A DNA stretch of 64,000 nt from Malania oleifera (taxonomy: Eukaryota; Streptophyta; Magnoliopsida; Santalales; Ximeniaceae). The notes under the pieces were generated by a model. It was not told the DNA's origin. It worked only from the letters and a program-made list of their open reading frames with translations, and did not search any database. The position numbers and the translations under genes are program-made. The stretch covers positions 102,796,991 through 102,860,990 of the forward strand of contig NC_080423.1 in assembly GCF_029873635.1 (NCBI RefSeq), written 5' to 3'. This document shows positions 11,866-22,700 of this stretch, one piece after another (position 1 is the stretch's first letter; the number at the start of each line of letters is the position of its first letter).

Positions 11866-14800
11866 CTACCTTGAACTTGAAACGCTCGGTTGGGTTTGTC
11901 TCCATTCTATCAATTGGAGACATGGAGTATTGGAGACATGGAGTAAGTTCAAGCAATGCTTGAACTTTTCACTAGTCACCGATTTTGTCAAAATATTTAC
12001 TGCATTTTTAGACGTATGAACCTTCTCCAATACAAGTTTACTCGAAGTAATCAATTCTTGAACCCTGTGGAACCTCACATCAATATGCTTGATTCTAGCA
12101 TGGTACACTTGATTCTTCGCCAAGTAAATAGCACTCTGACTATCACATTGCAGCACAATTCCATCTTGCTGTAATCCCAGCTCTTTGACCAAATCGGTAA
12201 GTCATAAGATTTCCTTTGCAGTTTTGGTAATTGCTATATACTTAGCTTCAGTTGTGAACATGCTACCAGAGATTAAACTATAGATCTCCAACATATAGGT
12301 CCTCTTACAAGGGTAAAAACATAACCCGTTGTAGACCTTTTGTCATCCATATCCCCTGCATAATCAGAATCAATGAACTCTATAACTAAAGAACAACCTT
12401 GTTGCTTGCTGAACATGATGTCATATCCCGATGTACCTCGTAAGTATCTGAATATCCATTTGACAGTTTCCCAATGCTGTCTTCTTGGATTAGAGAGAAA
12501 CTTACGTACCACGCTCACAGCATATACCAAGTCTGGCCTCGTACACATCATGACATACATTAAACTCTCCACAGCGCTAGCATAGGGGACCTTTGACATG
12601 TCCCGGATATCCTTATCTGTACTTGGGCAATCTGTAGTAGATAACTTATAATGACTTGCTAGAGGTGTACACACCGGTTTTGCATCAGCTATGTTGAACC
12701 TCTCTAGCATCTTCTCCACATAACCGCCTTAAGATAACCACAACCTCCCTGCAGTTTTGTCTTAGCAAATCTCCATCCCAAGTATTTTCTTGGTTGAACC
12801 AAGATTCTTCATGTCAAACTCCTTATGCAACAGTTCCTTTAACTGATTCACCTCAGTTAAATCTTTTGCAACTATCAACATGTCATAAATGTACAATAAT
12901 AAGAAAATAAGAGAACCATCATTAAGTTTGTTCACATATACACAACAATCATACTCACACCTCTTGTAACTAATCTTGATCATGTAGGAATCAAATCTTT
13001 TATACAACTACGTCGAAGACTATTTCAACCCGTAGAAAGATTTCTTCAACTTACAAACTAACTTTTCTTTCCCTAATTCACTGAATCCCTCTGGCTAAAC
13101 CATATAAATATGCTCCTCAAAGTCATTGTGAAGAAATGTTGTCTTCACATGCATTTGTTCCAAATGAAGATCATAATGGCCTACCAACACCAACACTATT
13201 CTGATCAAAGTGTGTCGGACTACAGGTGAAAAGATCTCATCATAATCTATTCCCTACTTCTGTGAGTACCTTTTTGCCACCAACCGTGCGTTGAATTTCT
13301 CTCACTCCTTTTCTGAAATTACCTCCTTCTTCTTATATACCCATTTGCAACCTATCAGTCTCTTCCCATCTAGAAGTTCCACCAAATCCCAAATTTGATT
13401 TTTATGTAGTGATTCCATCTCCTTAATCATCGCACCCATCCACCTACATTTCTCTTAGTCGTGCACTACCTCTTGAAATGTAGTTGGATCGTTGCAACTA
13501 GTAAGGAAAGCATAAGAAATTAACTCTTAAAATCCATACTTTGGTGGATGTCTAATAGTGCATCTGAATCTTCGTATAGGAATATCGTCGACTTGCTGGT
13601 TTTCCGAGCTAGAGCTCCCTACAACCATAGGACCATGATCATTGTCATTGTCCTGAGCTTCCAAATCCACCTGCACAACATGTTTCTCTCTGCCCTCTTA
13701 TTTTTGTTCATCACAATCTTGAGTACGCTTCACCATAGCCTTCTCATCAAAGACTACATTCCTACTAATCACCACCTTGTTTGCCATCGGGTCCCACAAC
13801 TTGTACCCCTTCACACCCTTTTGATATCCCAAAAAAATGCAACGACGAGACTTCGGATCAAGCTTAGACCTATCCTCACTAGAAACGTGAACATAGGCTA
13901 GACACCTGAATACTTTCAATCCGGAGTAGACTGCTGCATTTCTCATCCATACCTCTTCTACCACTTTACACTCTAGTGAGCCCTTGGTGATCAGTTTATC
14001 AGAAAACAAGTCATACTAACTACCTCGGCTTAGAAGTTCTTCAGTAGCCCTGCATTAAGCCTGAGACGCCGAGCTCTTTTAACTAGAGTTCGGTTCATCC
14101 TTTCAGCCACACCGTTTTTCTGAGGTGTCTGGCGAACGGTATAGTGTCTTTTAATGCCCTGCTGCTCACTAAACTCCATAAACCAAGAATCAGGGTACTC
14201 GATCCCATTGTCCGACCTTGGATATTTGATTCTCCTCCTCATCTGGTTTTCCACTTCTGCCTTCCACAACTTGAACCTGACAAACGTATTAGACTTATGC
14301 CGCATGAAGTATACCCAGACTTTTTGTGAGTAATCGTCAACAAAACTCACATAATACACATGTCCACCCTTTGATGCAACTCTAACCAGGCCCCAAACAT
14401 CGGAATGTACATAATCAAGAATACCTTTTGTCTTGTGTACAACTGATTTGAATTTTGCCCTGTTTTGTTTTCCAAGAACACAAATCCTGCAAAAGTCCAG
14501 CTGACATGATTTCAAACCCTTCAAAAGTTTCCTTTTGTTTAATTCCTTCATACCATGTTCCCCTATATGCCCAAGACGCATATGCCACAAGATGGTCTCA
14601 TTAGATTCAACATTTATGGCTGCTACTCTACATACAACAGTAGTCCCCTGCAATATGTAGATATTTCCATCTAATTTTTGGCCTTTCATTACCGTCATAT
14701 TTCCTTTCCATACTTTCATAACCTCACATTTGGACTTGTAATTGAAATCATTACAATCCAAGGTGCCAAGTGATATCAAACTCTTCCTTAACTTCAGTAT

Positions 14801-15806
14801 ATGTCTTACATTGATTAAGGTTCTCACAGCACCATCAAACATTTTTATCTTAACATTTCCTATACCAATGATTTTACAAGAAACATCATTACCCATAAGA
14901 ACTGAACCCGAGTTCATTAACCGTAAGTGCTGAACCACTCCTTGTTTCGAGTCATATGGTAAGAACATGCCAAGTCAAGTATCCAAGAGTCCGTAAGGTT
15001 ATCCGACCCCGAAGAAACTGAAAGAACATCACCATCACTACAAACTGAACCTCCTTATTGAACCACATTCACTGATTTCAAAATCTTCTCATGCTTTTCA
15101 ACATTCCCTTTCTTCCAATTCAAACACTCCAGTTTGACATGCCCTTTTTTACCACATTTATAACATCAGATTTCATTTTTCTTCTTTGATTGAGTACAAG
15201 ATTTCTGGTTTGACCCACTTTTAAACTTTCCTTTCCCACACTCGTTGTTACTTTTCACCACAAGTCCTTCTCCTTCATCACATATTTTCAGCATTTGATG
15301 AAAATTTAGTAAAGCACTTATTACCTTTTCTAGATCAAGAGTCTCTTTTCCCCACGTAAGAGTGGTAACTAGATTTTCATAGGTATGAATCGATGACAAG
15401 GAGTTTAGTAACATCAAAGCCTTATCATCTTCATCAAACTTAACATCAACTCTCATCAAATCACTTATGATTTGATTAAAGGCATTAATATGTTGATATG
15501 AGTTTGATCCTTCAACTATCTTAAGCCAATAAAAACGCTGCTTAAGAAAAAGTTTATTATTGAGTGATTTGGACATGTATCGACTTTCTAACTTTTGGCC
15601 AAACACAAGCGTATTGTAGAAGCGGCCTTTTCTTGCAATTCTCCCCATGTTGCCTCATCCATTCCATCCGGTTGGACACCAAGTAAAGCCTTAGTCATTC
15701 CTTGTTGTACAAGTATATCCTTAACTCTCCTCTGCCACAAATCAAAATTTCCAGTTCCATTGAATTTGACAATGTCAAATCTTGTAGAAGATGATCCCAA
15801 TGCCAT
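11866..15806 (-). pseudogene. Copia gag-pol polyprotein remnant
   Basis: Gag starts at 15806 (MALGSSSTRF...) and includes the UBN2-type region to about 15166. A TGA directly precedes the zinc knuckle CYKCGKKGHVKLEC (about 15115-15165). The protease site reads SWILDLACSYHM, so the usual D(S/T)(G/A) triad is altered. Integrase (14968-14030) keeps HSDVWG, RSDNG and NGVAERMNRT, the three acidic positions of the DDE core. Reverse transcriptase (13007-12762) has LLLYIYDML where YVDD is expected, so one catalytic aspartate is tyrosine. RNase H pieces (12719-12273 and 12192-11866) keep DSDYAGD and DSQSAIYLAKN. Several frameshifts separate these blocks; it cannot encode an active polyprotein. Confidence 0.93.
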
Positions 15807-15817
15807 GACAACAATCT

Positions 15818-15828
15818 CTCTGATACCA
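15818..15828 (-). other. Primer-binding site of the copia element
   Basis: TGGTATCAGAG on -, complementary to the 3' end of plant initiator methionine tRNA, 3 bp downstream of the upstream LTR end. Confidence 0.85.
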
Positions 15829-15831
15829 ATT

Positions 15832-16395
15832 TGTTATAATAATGATCAGATAAATGATGCACAGCGGAATAAGTAAAACAACAATAAGAAAAATGAAACA
15901 CAACTAGTAAATGAGAAACAACAAGAACAACAACAAGAGAATTAACGTGGTTCGACAAAGCCTACATCCACAAAAGTAATCGGCCCAATAATTTCACTAA
16001 GAAATATCAAAGTAGACAATACACTTTACAATGATCTCTTTCTTATGTTAATACACACCCAGAAGAGCATAAATAATACTCCCTTGGAGGTTTCCCTCCA
16101 AACTCCCAACCACCTCAACATTCTAATTCAAAATTCAAATATTTTCTTGCAGCCCAGATACATTCATCGATGAGAATAGGGCACTCATCGACCAGCTAGA
16201 GAGGACCACTCGTCGATGATCTCATTTTTCTGCTCTCGGTATCTCAGAAACTCTGAACTTTTGGGCCTCTCGCTATCTACTCATCGACGAGGACAGTGCA
16301 CTCATCGACGAGTCTTTGCTGTGAAGCACATTTATGTTTTTCTTCCTTCCTTTGTTTATGAAACCCCAAGTATAAGAGCCACACCCTAAACAACA
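15832..16395 (-). repeat. Upstream (5') LTR of the copia element
   Basis: 564 bp. Its palindromes at 16163-16174, 16209-16219, 16280-16291 and 16301-16312 read CATCGATGAG or CATCGACGAG where the other LTR has CGTCGACGAG, the pattern left by CpG deamination. Confidence 0.93.
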
Positions 16396-16725
16396 ACCCT
16401 GTATGTGTCAAAAACGCCCCCATCGCTAGGTGTAAACGCACTTTCTCCTACAGACACCACTTTGCTATTAGGACACTCTCCTTCACCTCTCGTGCAAAGT
16501 TCTCGAGCAGCGTCGTCGTCTTGTCTATCACCACATCTGATCGTAGGATCCATAAAAAAACGGTTGGCAATAGATCGCGAAGGAGGACTAGTGGGTTTCG
16601 AGCTAACTCTAGGTGATGAGGTTGAGGGGTCCGGTGGTGTAGATGCAAGGGAACTTGGCGGTGAGGGCACGTAGGACTTCTAACTCAAAGTCATCAAAGG
16701 TGTTGATGATGATGGTAGTTGGGAA
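16396..16725 (-). pseudogene. Captured UDP-glycosyltransferase fragment (UGT85-like)
   Basis: On - the segment reads INTFDDFELEVLRAL, then KFPCIYTTGPLNL, matching the mid-protein NTFDDLE...PIYTIGPL region of plant UGTs. After a deletion of several tens of codons it continues FLWILRSDVVIDK...ESVLIAKWCL, a stop codon, EKV...MGAFLTHTG, the FLWxxRPD...WCPQEQVL...FLTHCG core leading into the PSPG donor-sugar box. The blocks lie in different frames, include in-frame stops (TAG in place of the glutamine after WCL) and have lost the PSPG cysteine, so no enzyme is made. The frame continues at 11249 beyond the copia insertion. Family identity is strong; the UGT85 subfamily is my recollection of motif wording. 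Confidence 0.82.
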
Positions 16726-16739
16726 AGGCAAGATTCGAG

Positions 16740-17165
16740 GGGATGATCAACGAAAGGCTTCTGTAGCGAGGCAATGACGACAAGATAGATGGTTGAGTAG
16801 CCGATAGGGGGCATCAGCGACCAAAGATAACCGACCCCGCTTTCTGTCTTGATTCCTAAAGAGCTGTTGTTCCAAACGAGGGAGTAGTTGAGTGGCGGCT
16901 TTTAGAGTTTCGCCGCCAGGAGTGACGTCCTTGGCAATGAGAACCTACTTGGAAAAAGAGTTTTTGTTGGGTTGGGCATATGAGTAGAGCATGAAGAATT
17001 TGTCGATGGTCGGAATCGGCGACGAGTCGAAGAATGTGGTGCCAAGGTTGTTGGGACCACCTTCGAGAGCAGCCCCAACTTTAGTGAAAGATAAAATTTG
17101 ACGCACTTGCAGCCTTCCTTCAAAATCAATGGTTCCATTTGTAAAACCCCCCCTACTACTCAAAT
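16740..17165 (-). pseudogene. Captured VPS62/DUF946 gene fragment
   Basis: On - the first frame reads GGFTNGTIDFEGRLQVRQIL, then EGGPNNLGTTFFDSSPIP, FFMLYSYAQPNKN, a TAG stop where this family has tryptophan, and VLIAKDVTPGGETLK. A single-base frameshift then leads to PLNYSLVWNNSSLGIKTESG, GYLWSLMPPIGYSTIYLVVI and ASLQKPFVDHP. This order matches the N-terminal half of plant vacuolar sorting-associated protein 62 (DUF946), a family of unclear function. The fragment stops at about 16740, where the UGT piece begins. One nonsense codon and one frameshift make it a pseudogene. Confidence 0.85.
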
Positions 17166-17325
17166 CAGCAAGAACTTAATCATTTCAGTGCATGCAAAAT
17201 TTTAAAATTAGAAAGAAGCAAAGAGGAGAGAGAGAGAGAGAGGGAGAATATGGTTGCAGGATGCGTGGTGGTGGTACGAGGTGGTCATTTGGTAATAGAG
17301 AAGGAAGTTGGAATGGAACATCAAT
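17166..17325 (-). other. Probable captured leader of the VPS62 fragment
   Basis: On - this contains a (CT)n tract (complement of the (GA)n at 17224-17242), as in plant 5' leaders, between the MULE TIR and the VPS62 coding start. It has no coding signal of its own. It may be the 5' UTR of the captured gene or MULE-internal DNA. Confidence 0.4.
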
Positions 17326-17543
17326 GGGCAAATTTGCCCTATTAATTTTTGAACGAGCAACCTTGATTTTTGAAAGGCAAATTTATCCTATTAATTTTTT
17401 TAAACGATGTTAAACATTTGTTATTAGAAAAGGGTGTGAGTGTTTAAGGATCCAAATATGAGGAGAAATCTGTGTCATTTTTCAAACTTTATGAGATTCT
17501 CGTCTTTTCGACAAATTTTAAGAGAGGTGAGTGTCTTTTGTCC
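17326..17543 (+). repeat. Right terminal inverted repeat of the MULE
   Basis: Inverted match of 11041-11199. The innermost block GGCAAATTT...CCTATTAAT occurs twice (17326 and 17376), a local duplication of the inner TIR edge. The outer end near CTTTTGTCC is followed by an A-tract. Confidence 0.7.
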
Positions 17544-19735
17544 AAAAAAAAAAAAATACCTAACGTCATGTGTCAGTGCTGAGTTGAATCTTTGTGCTCA
17601 CAAATCAAGAAAGAGAGAAGAGAAATGTTAAAAAAGAAGAGATAAAAGAAAAGGAAAAAAAAGTTAAATTAGGTAAAAAAATTTGGTGGTGACATGTGTC
17701 CCACTAAGATTTAATTTTAATGTATAACTTACGTGTTGCATATATTATAGTGGAGATATTTGTCCTTGTCTTTCTTTTGTGTTCAAGGAGTAGGAGTTTG
17801 ACCTTTACAATTGGTAAAAGTATGCGGCTTTCAACGTGTCAGTCAGCAGGATATATATTTTTTGTCAGATTTCCATATATGCCCTTCTTTTTTTCTTTTC
17901 TAAACAAATTCTTTTTTCAATTGTTGTGTGTGACTTTTCCGAAGAAACAAAATTTTGATGACCCGAAATTGCAATTTGAGCAAGTTTTTCGGATCCACAC
18001 AACACAAAATGCCTCAAATTCTTATTCAAGATGCATACTAAAATAATGAATTTATTATTTAAACATCAGATTTCAAGCTCAATTTTTATATCTGCACAAA
18101 TTATCTTGAAGTAAGAAAAATAATAATTAAAATTTGAGACACGACACAAAAATTGAGCTCGAGTTTTTGACTTAAGCCTTTTATATATATATTGCTTCTT
18201 CTACACAAAGCAATAATCATGAAAGCAAATTCTTCTTCTTTAAAAATCGACAATCATGAAAACGGATTTATTATTTTACCTATTTAAAAGCAAGAGTTAT
18301 ACCAAAATTATATCTCGACTATTTATTCAACGATGATATTTATTGCGGTGTGGGCTGACATTTCGTGGAGAGAGTGGGAGGGGCATCGGAGCCGAACACG
18401 CATCCCTGATGCCCGTTCAGGAACAATTGACATAATTTTTTCTGTCCACGAAATTTCATTAGACATAATTTGTGTAGTGAGAGGTGACTCATTTTTCTCA
18501 TTCTTACTACTTTTAATCCATATTAACTTTAGAATTTGTGATGTCGTATAAAAGTTTCAAACTTAGACAGTGAATATCGACAAAATCTCCTATTTTTATA
18601 TTATGGATTATCTTCATTTGTAACGACCTATTCATCAATTTGATTTATTTCACTTCTCGACCTACTTTTATATATGTGTGTGTTTTAAGTAGTGGTTTGG
18701 ATATATTTTTGCTCTTCATTTAATGTATCATTATTAAGTAATTTATACTCTTCTCCATAGTATTTATTTCACATTTTGATTATTAATACTTTTGCCCAGA
18801 CTTGTACACATGTGATTTAGACACTTGCAATGAAGGCTATAGTCAGGAATAGTGAGTTAGTTACTGTGAGAGACAAATGAGATAAGAATATATATAAAAT
18901 AACTTAGAATGAGATACTAAGGATAGTAATCTTGAATTTGTCAAAAGAAATTATCTACGGCCGCATCAATGGACAGAAAATGATTTATATAGTAAACCCT
19001 TCTCAGTGGGACTTAAGACTTAGTTTGTCATTTGTTCTTGTTGTATGTTTTATTTTTACTTATTATTTATAATTTCAAAATTTTCAACAAACTATCCGCC
19101 TCTAATTTTATTTCTTAATAAAAACCCTTTTACTATTTACATATTGTACGGCAATTAAAAATATTTTAAAATTGTATTATATAAATTTTTAACAAATGAT
19201 ATTGTATTTTAGAATTTAGATTAGCTTAAATCTTAAATTTAAATATAAATTTGAATACAGTATAATACAAATTTATATAAAATTTAATTTAAATCTATAT
19301 AATGTCAACTCTAAAATTAATAATTCCAAACACAAGTATGTAATTTAATTTTTATCCATATTTTTTTTTACAAATGAAATATAATAATTATATTTTTAAA
19401 AAAGTATTAATCTTCTGAGGTTAAATTCACGAGACGTCTCAATATAACATCTTGTCAGACATCTCTTGAAATATTGCTTCAAATAAGATTAACATTTTAA
19501 CATATTTTCGTTATGTTTTTTTTAAAAAAATTGTTCTTTAATCCTTAATTAAAATTATGTACAATTGTTACAAAATTAAATAAAAGTCTTAATTTTGTGG
19601 TTTTTTAAAAGTTAGAACAAAGAATAAATATTATCTTTTACAATTAAACAATTAATAATAATATTTTTTCAAAATTTTAAATTAATCAATAATGCACTTT
19701 CCATAACAATTAATTCTTCGTTTTTTTTTAAAAAA
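17544..19735. other. AT-rich intergenic region upstream of the TMEM135-like gene
   Basis: No supported gene. Short ORFs at 17720-18046 and 18333-18551 lack recognisable motifs. The DNA nearest 19735 is very AT-rich and presumably holds the gene's promoter, but no single TATA box stands out. Confidence 0.5.
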
Positions 19736-22700
19736 ATGAAATCACTTCAGAGGTTACGCTCTCTCTCTCCCCTCCCCTCCTTTATTTCTCCCTCCCTTTT
19801 CTCTGATGCAGAAAGCGTCAGTTCTATCTCCAAAATGCCGTCCCTCTCGCCGCCGTCTCCTCAGGCGCACGACAACTCCGACGGCGCAGCGGAGCGCCGG
19901 CTCCAGGAAGCCGAGGAGCGGTTGCGAGAGGCGATAGAGGAGCTGCAGCGGCGGCAGCGGCTGGCGCGAGGCCTGCACCCGCCGTGCGGCCACGCTGACG
20001 AGTCGTCCTGCATCGCCAACGCGATCGGCAACCTCTGCCAGAGCTTCCTCCTATCCTACGGCGTCAGAGTCGGCATCGGAATACTCCTCCGCGCCTTCAA
20101 GCTTGTGCGGAGGCGGTCCTATTCCTCACTTATCGATCTCAAGGTTCGAATCGCGATGGTACCTTCGTAGTTAGTTGAATAGTTAATTGTCATTTTCTAT
20201 GTTTATTGGTTATGGAAAACGATGTTATCTGTGGATCTTTGTCACTGATGTGATTGTGAGTAGTGACGCTTTTGAAATTGATGGCGCATCATTATGGTCG
20301 ATTTTCTGTTTGTTGCTGGAGGAGACTCAAGTGCGGTCCTGTGCTGCTTAAATGTCTTTGACGGGGACAAATTTGAGGTTTGAGGGTTCGTTTAATTTTG
20401 AAATGAAAATAACTTTTACATTGGGAGCAGGAATTCGAGGACTCAAATTTGGATTTTTACGGTTAGGAAGGGAACTCAATATAATTTCAGATTACATTTT
20501 TATCTAAATCTAAGTGCGAACCCCAAGCTCCCATTCACAGGGTTAGTGTTGGTTTAATTTTCTGGAATTTCCTTGATCAGCAGTTCTGATAGTAGCGGCA
20601 ATATCATTGTGTCTCAAGAAAGGAAAAAATTATGGTTATTCAGAGTGGGGTGTGGGGATTGGAGATACAGAATGTACAGTGAAGTACGTTTTTCATTGCT
20701 AGGACTACTGTTGTCACCATTCACCATCACAATTACTATTTTATAGTGGGGATAAAGTTATTAAAAATTGATAAGTCAGCTGCTATTGTTCAAGCATTTT
20801 GGATCCTAGTTTGAATGTGAAGACTCTTTAAATGTAGTAGTCAAGAAAATAGAAATTGATGCGGATAGTTTATTAGTTGCTGTGCTTTTCATGATTGGTG
20901 TTTGGTGATGTTGTGGTATAAGTTCAGCCTTGAACATGAATTCGATGAGATGCTTGTTTATTAGAGATTGAATACCGATATTTCTAGGGATATTGATATT
21001 CAATTGTCTGCTTTTGACATACTTGTTTGCTTTTCTTGGTGGAGGAAAAATGGTGTAATGGCAATCAAGGTTGCAGTCTTGCGGATTTATGTTCATTATG
21101 ACAAAGCTTGCATAGGAATTTTGGACAAAAAAACTTATTATTTGGATGAAGAACAACATAGTTTTTGTTAAAGCGTGATATACATTGTTGGCCCACAACA
21201 GCTTTTAGGTTATTTGGTATTCTAATAGTTTTTATCTCAAGTGTGTTGTCATGGTTCTTCACTTATTTTAGAAATTTCATGCTTGGAATTGAAGTTCTTT
21301 TTGGCTATTTTCGTAGTATAGTTTATTTTTTAGCTGCTGGTCATATGATGATTGTTGAGGTAGTGAATGCTTCTTCTTTATGGGGGCTGTTGTTTGATCT
21401 AAATGGCCTTTGAATAGTGGTTATATTTAAACTGATTTACTAAACAAGTCAATTGGTGAGACATTAAATCATTTGGTGGCAGCTTTGAATTTTCTTAAAA
21501 TTCATCTGATAGAATCATGCTTGGAAACATGTCTAATTATGTAAGTGGGAAGTTTAGAGGTTTCTTTTTTCCAATTTTATCTCTTCTATAAATTGCAAAT
21601 GACAAAAACCTCAACACCCTAGTGGTTAATATTAAAGTAATAATTTTTTTTTATTTTTGTATAAATATAAATTATATTATTTTATTAATTTATTTATAAT
21701 TATTAATTAAGTATATGGCAAGAAAATAATTTTTTTATATTTATTTAAAAACTTTAATTTTGGTACTTGTTCGTTAATTTTATCAAATATTTATGCTACT
21801 AAGAGTTGAGAACGTTAAAATTTAAAAACAACACGTATTTAAATATTAAATATCAAATAGTAAAAATAATTCATTGTTTAGATTTAGTGACCAATTCAAA
21901 AAATGGTTCACAAAATCATATTTGAATTTTGTTTTCAGCACTTAACACATAATTTTACCAAATGCTCCCAAAATGTCATTTGATCCACTAGTATGTCTTC
22001 TATAAAGTGGGAACCACATGTTATTGCATTTCATTAGCTGTTGAGGTTTAATTTACCCATTTTGTTGCTAATAATATTCTTTTTTATCATTTTCTTTCTG
22101 CGCAAAGGGTGATGAACTTAGTTGCTGGTGGTGCCAGTTCATACCTTAAGTCTCACGAACTTCATGTGCAAGCTGGTTGAGAAGGTAGATTTTTCTTTGA
22201 GGATAAGAAAATTAATGATGGCATTCAGGGGATCACTAGTGCATTTGGAGAGGGTTTTAAAGGAAAACATCAAGAATGTCATGGCTCAATTTGTGGTACA
22301 TGATCGACCGTGACTACATCCAAATTCTGATGGAGGCATTAGGCCTAGTAATGAAATAGTTTTGCAAAAATCTTCCTTTTTAATTACAAATAATTATACA
22401 GGAGGAGAGAGCATTGGGTTAAAAATGCTAGATGAATACAAACTGTGTGTGTGCACATGTGCATGTATGTATATGTTCTATAATACAAACGAAAGAAGAT
22501 TTACATTCACTGGGCTCTTTTGTTCGGCTTTATTGACTTTATATACAACATCATTCCCACATGCCAAACTAGTTCTACTACATATGTTCACCATCAAATA
22601 CACATGCTTTGTGTCTTCATGCCAAATACTGTTCTTTTGGAAAACTCAATAAGTACAACTTTTCTTCAATACAATTGAACATGAAATTATTGAGGAAATA

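Larger units (their letters stand above)
11250..16395 (-). mobile_element. Complete Ty1/copia retrotransposon, 5146 bp, TSD ACCCT, coding region decayed
   Basis: The LTRs are 11250-11806 and 15832-16395, both TGTT...AACAACA, flanked by perfect ACCCT duplications at 11245-11249 and 16396-16400. A primer-binding site complementary to the initiator-tRNA end (TGGTATCAGAG on -) is at 15818-15828, 3 bp inside the upstream LTR. Gene order on - is gag, zinc knuckle, protease, integrase, reverse transcriptase, RNase H, as in copia. It sits inside the captured glycosyltransferase segment of the MULE, so it is younger than the capture. Visible LTR-LTR differences and many frame breaks show it is not recent. 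Confidence 0.95.
11041..17543 (-). mobile_element. Mutator-like element (Pack-MULE type) carrying two captured host-gene fragments, split by a copia insertion
   Basis: The left end (about 11041-11199), reverse-complemented, aligns with the right end (about 17326-17543). Shared blocks are GGCAAATTT...TATTAATTTTT, GTTAA(G/A)CATTT, GGGTGTGAGT, AATCCAAAT and TTTTTCAAA, then a (T/C)TCGTCTTTT-like block. Such long TIRs are typical of plant MULEs. Without the copia element and one TSD it would be about 1.35 kb. Its interior encodes no transposase, only CT-rich leader-like DNA and fragments of VPS62/DUF946 and a UDP-glycosyltransferase, both on -. The outer 9-bp TSD was not resolved because the flanks are homopolymeric. 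Confidence 0.75.

Noticed and set aside
22122-22652. ORFs in intron 1 as a possible separate small gene
   Set aside because: No motif, no splice partner, and located in the intron of a clearly spliced gene.
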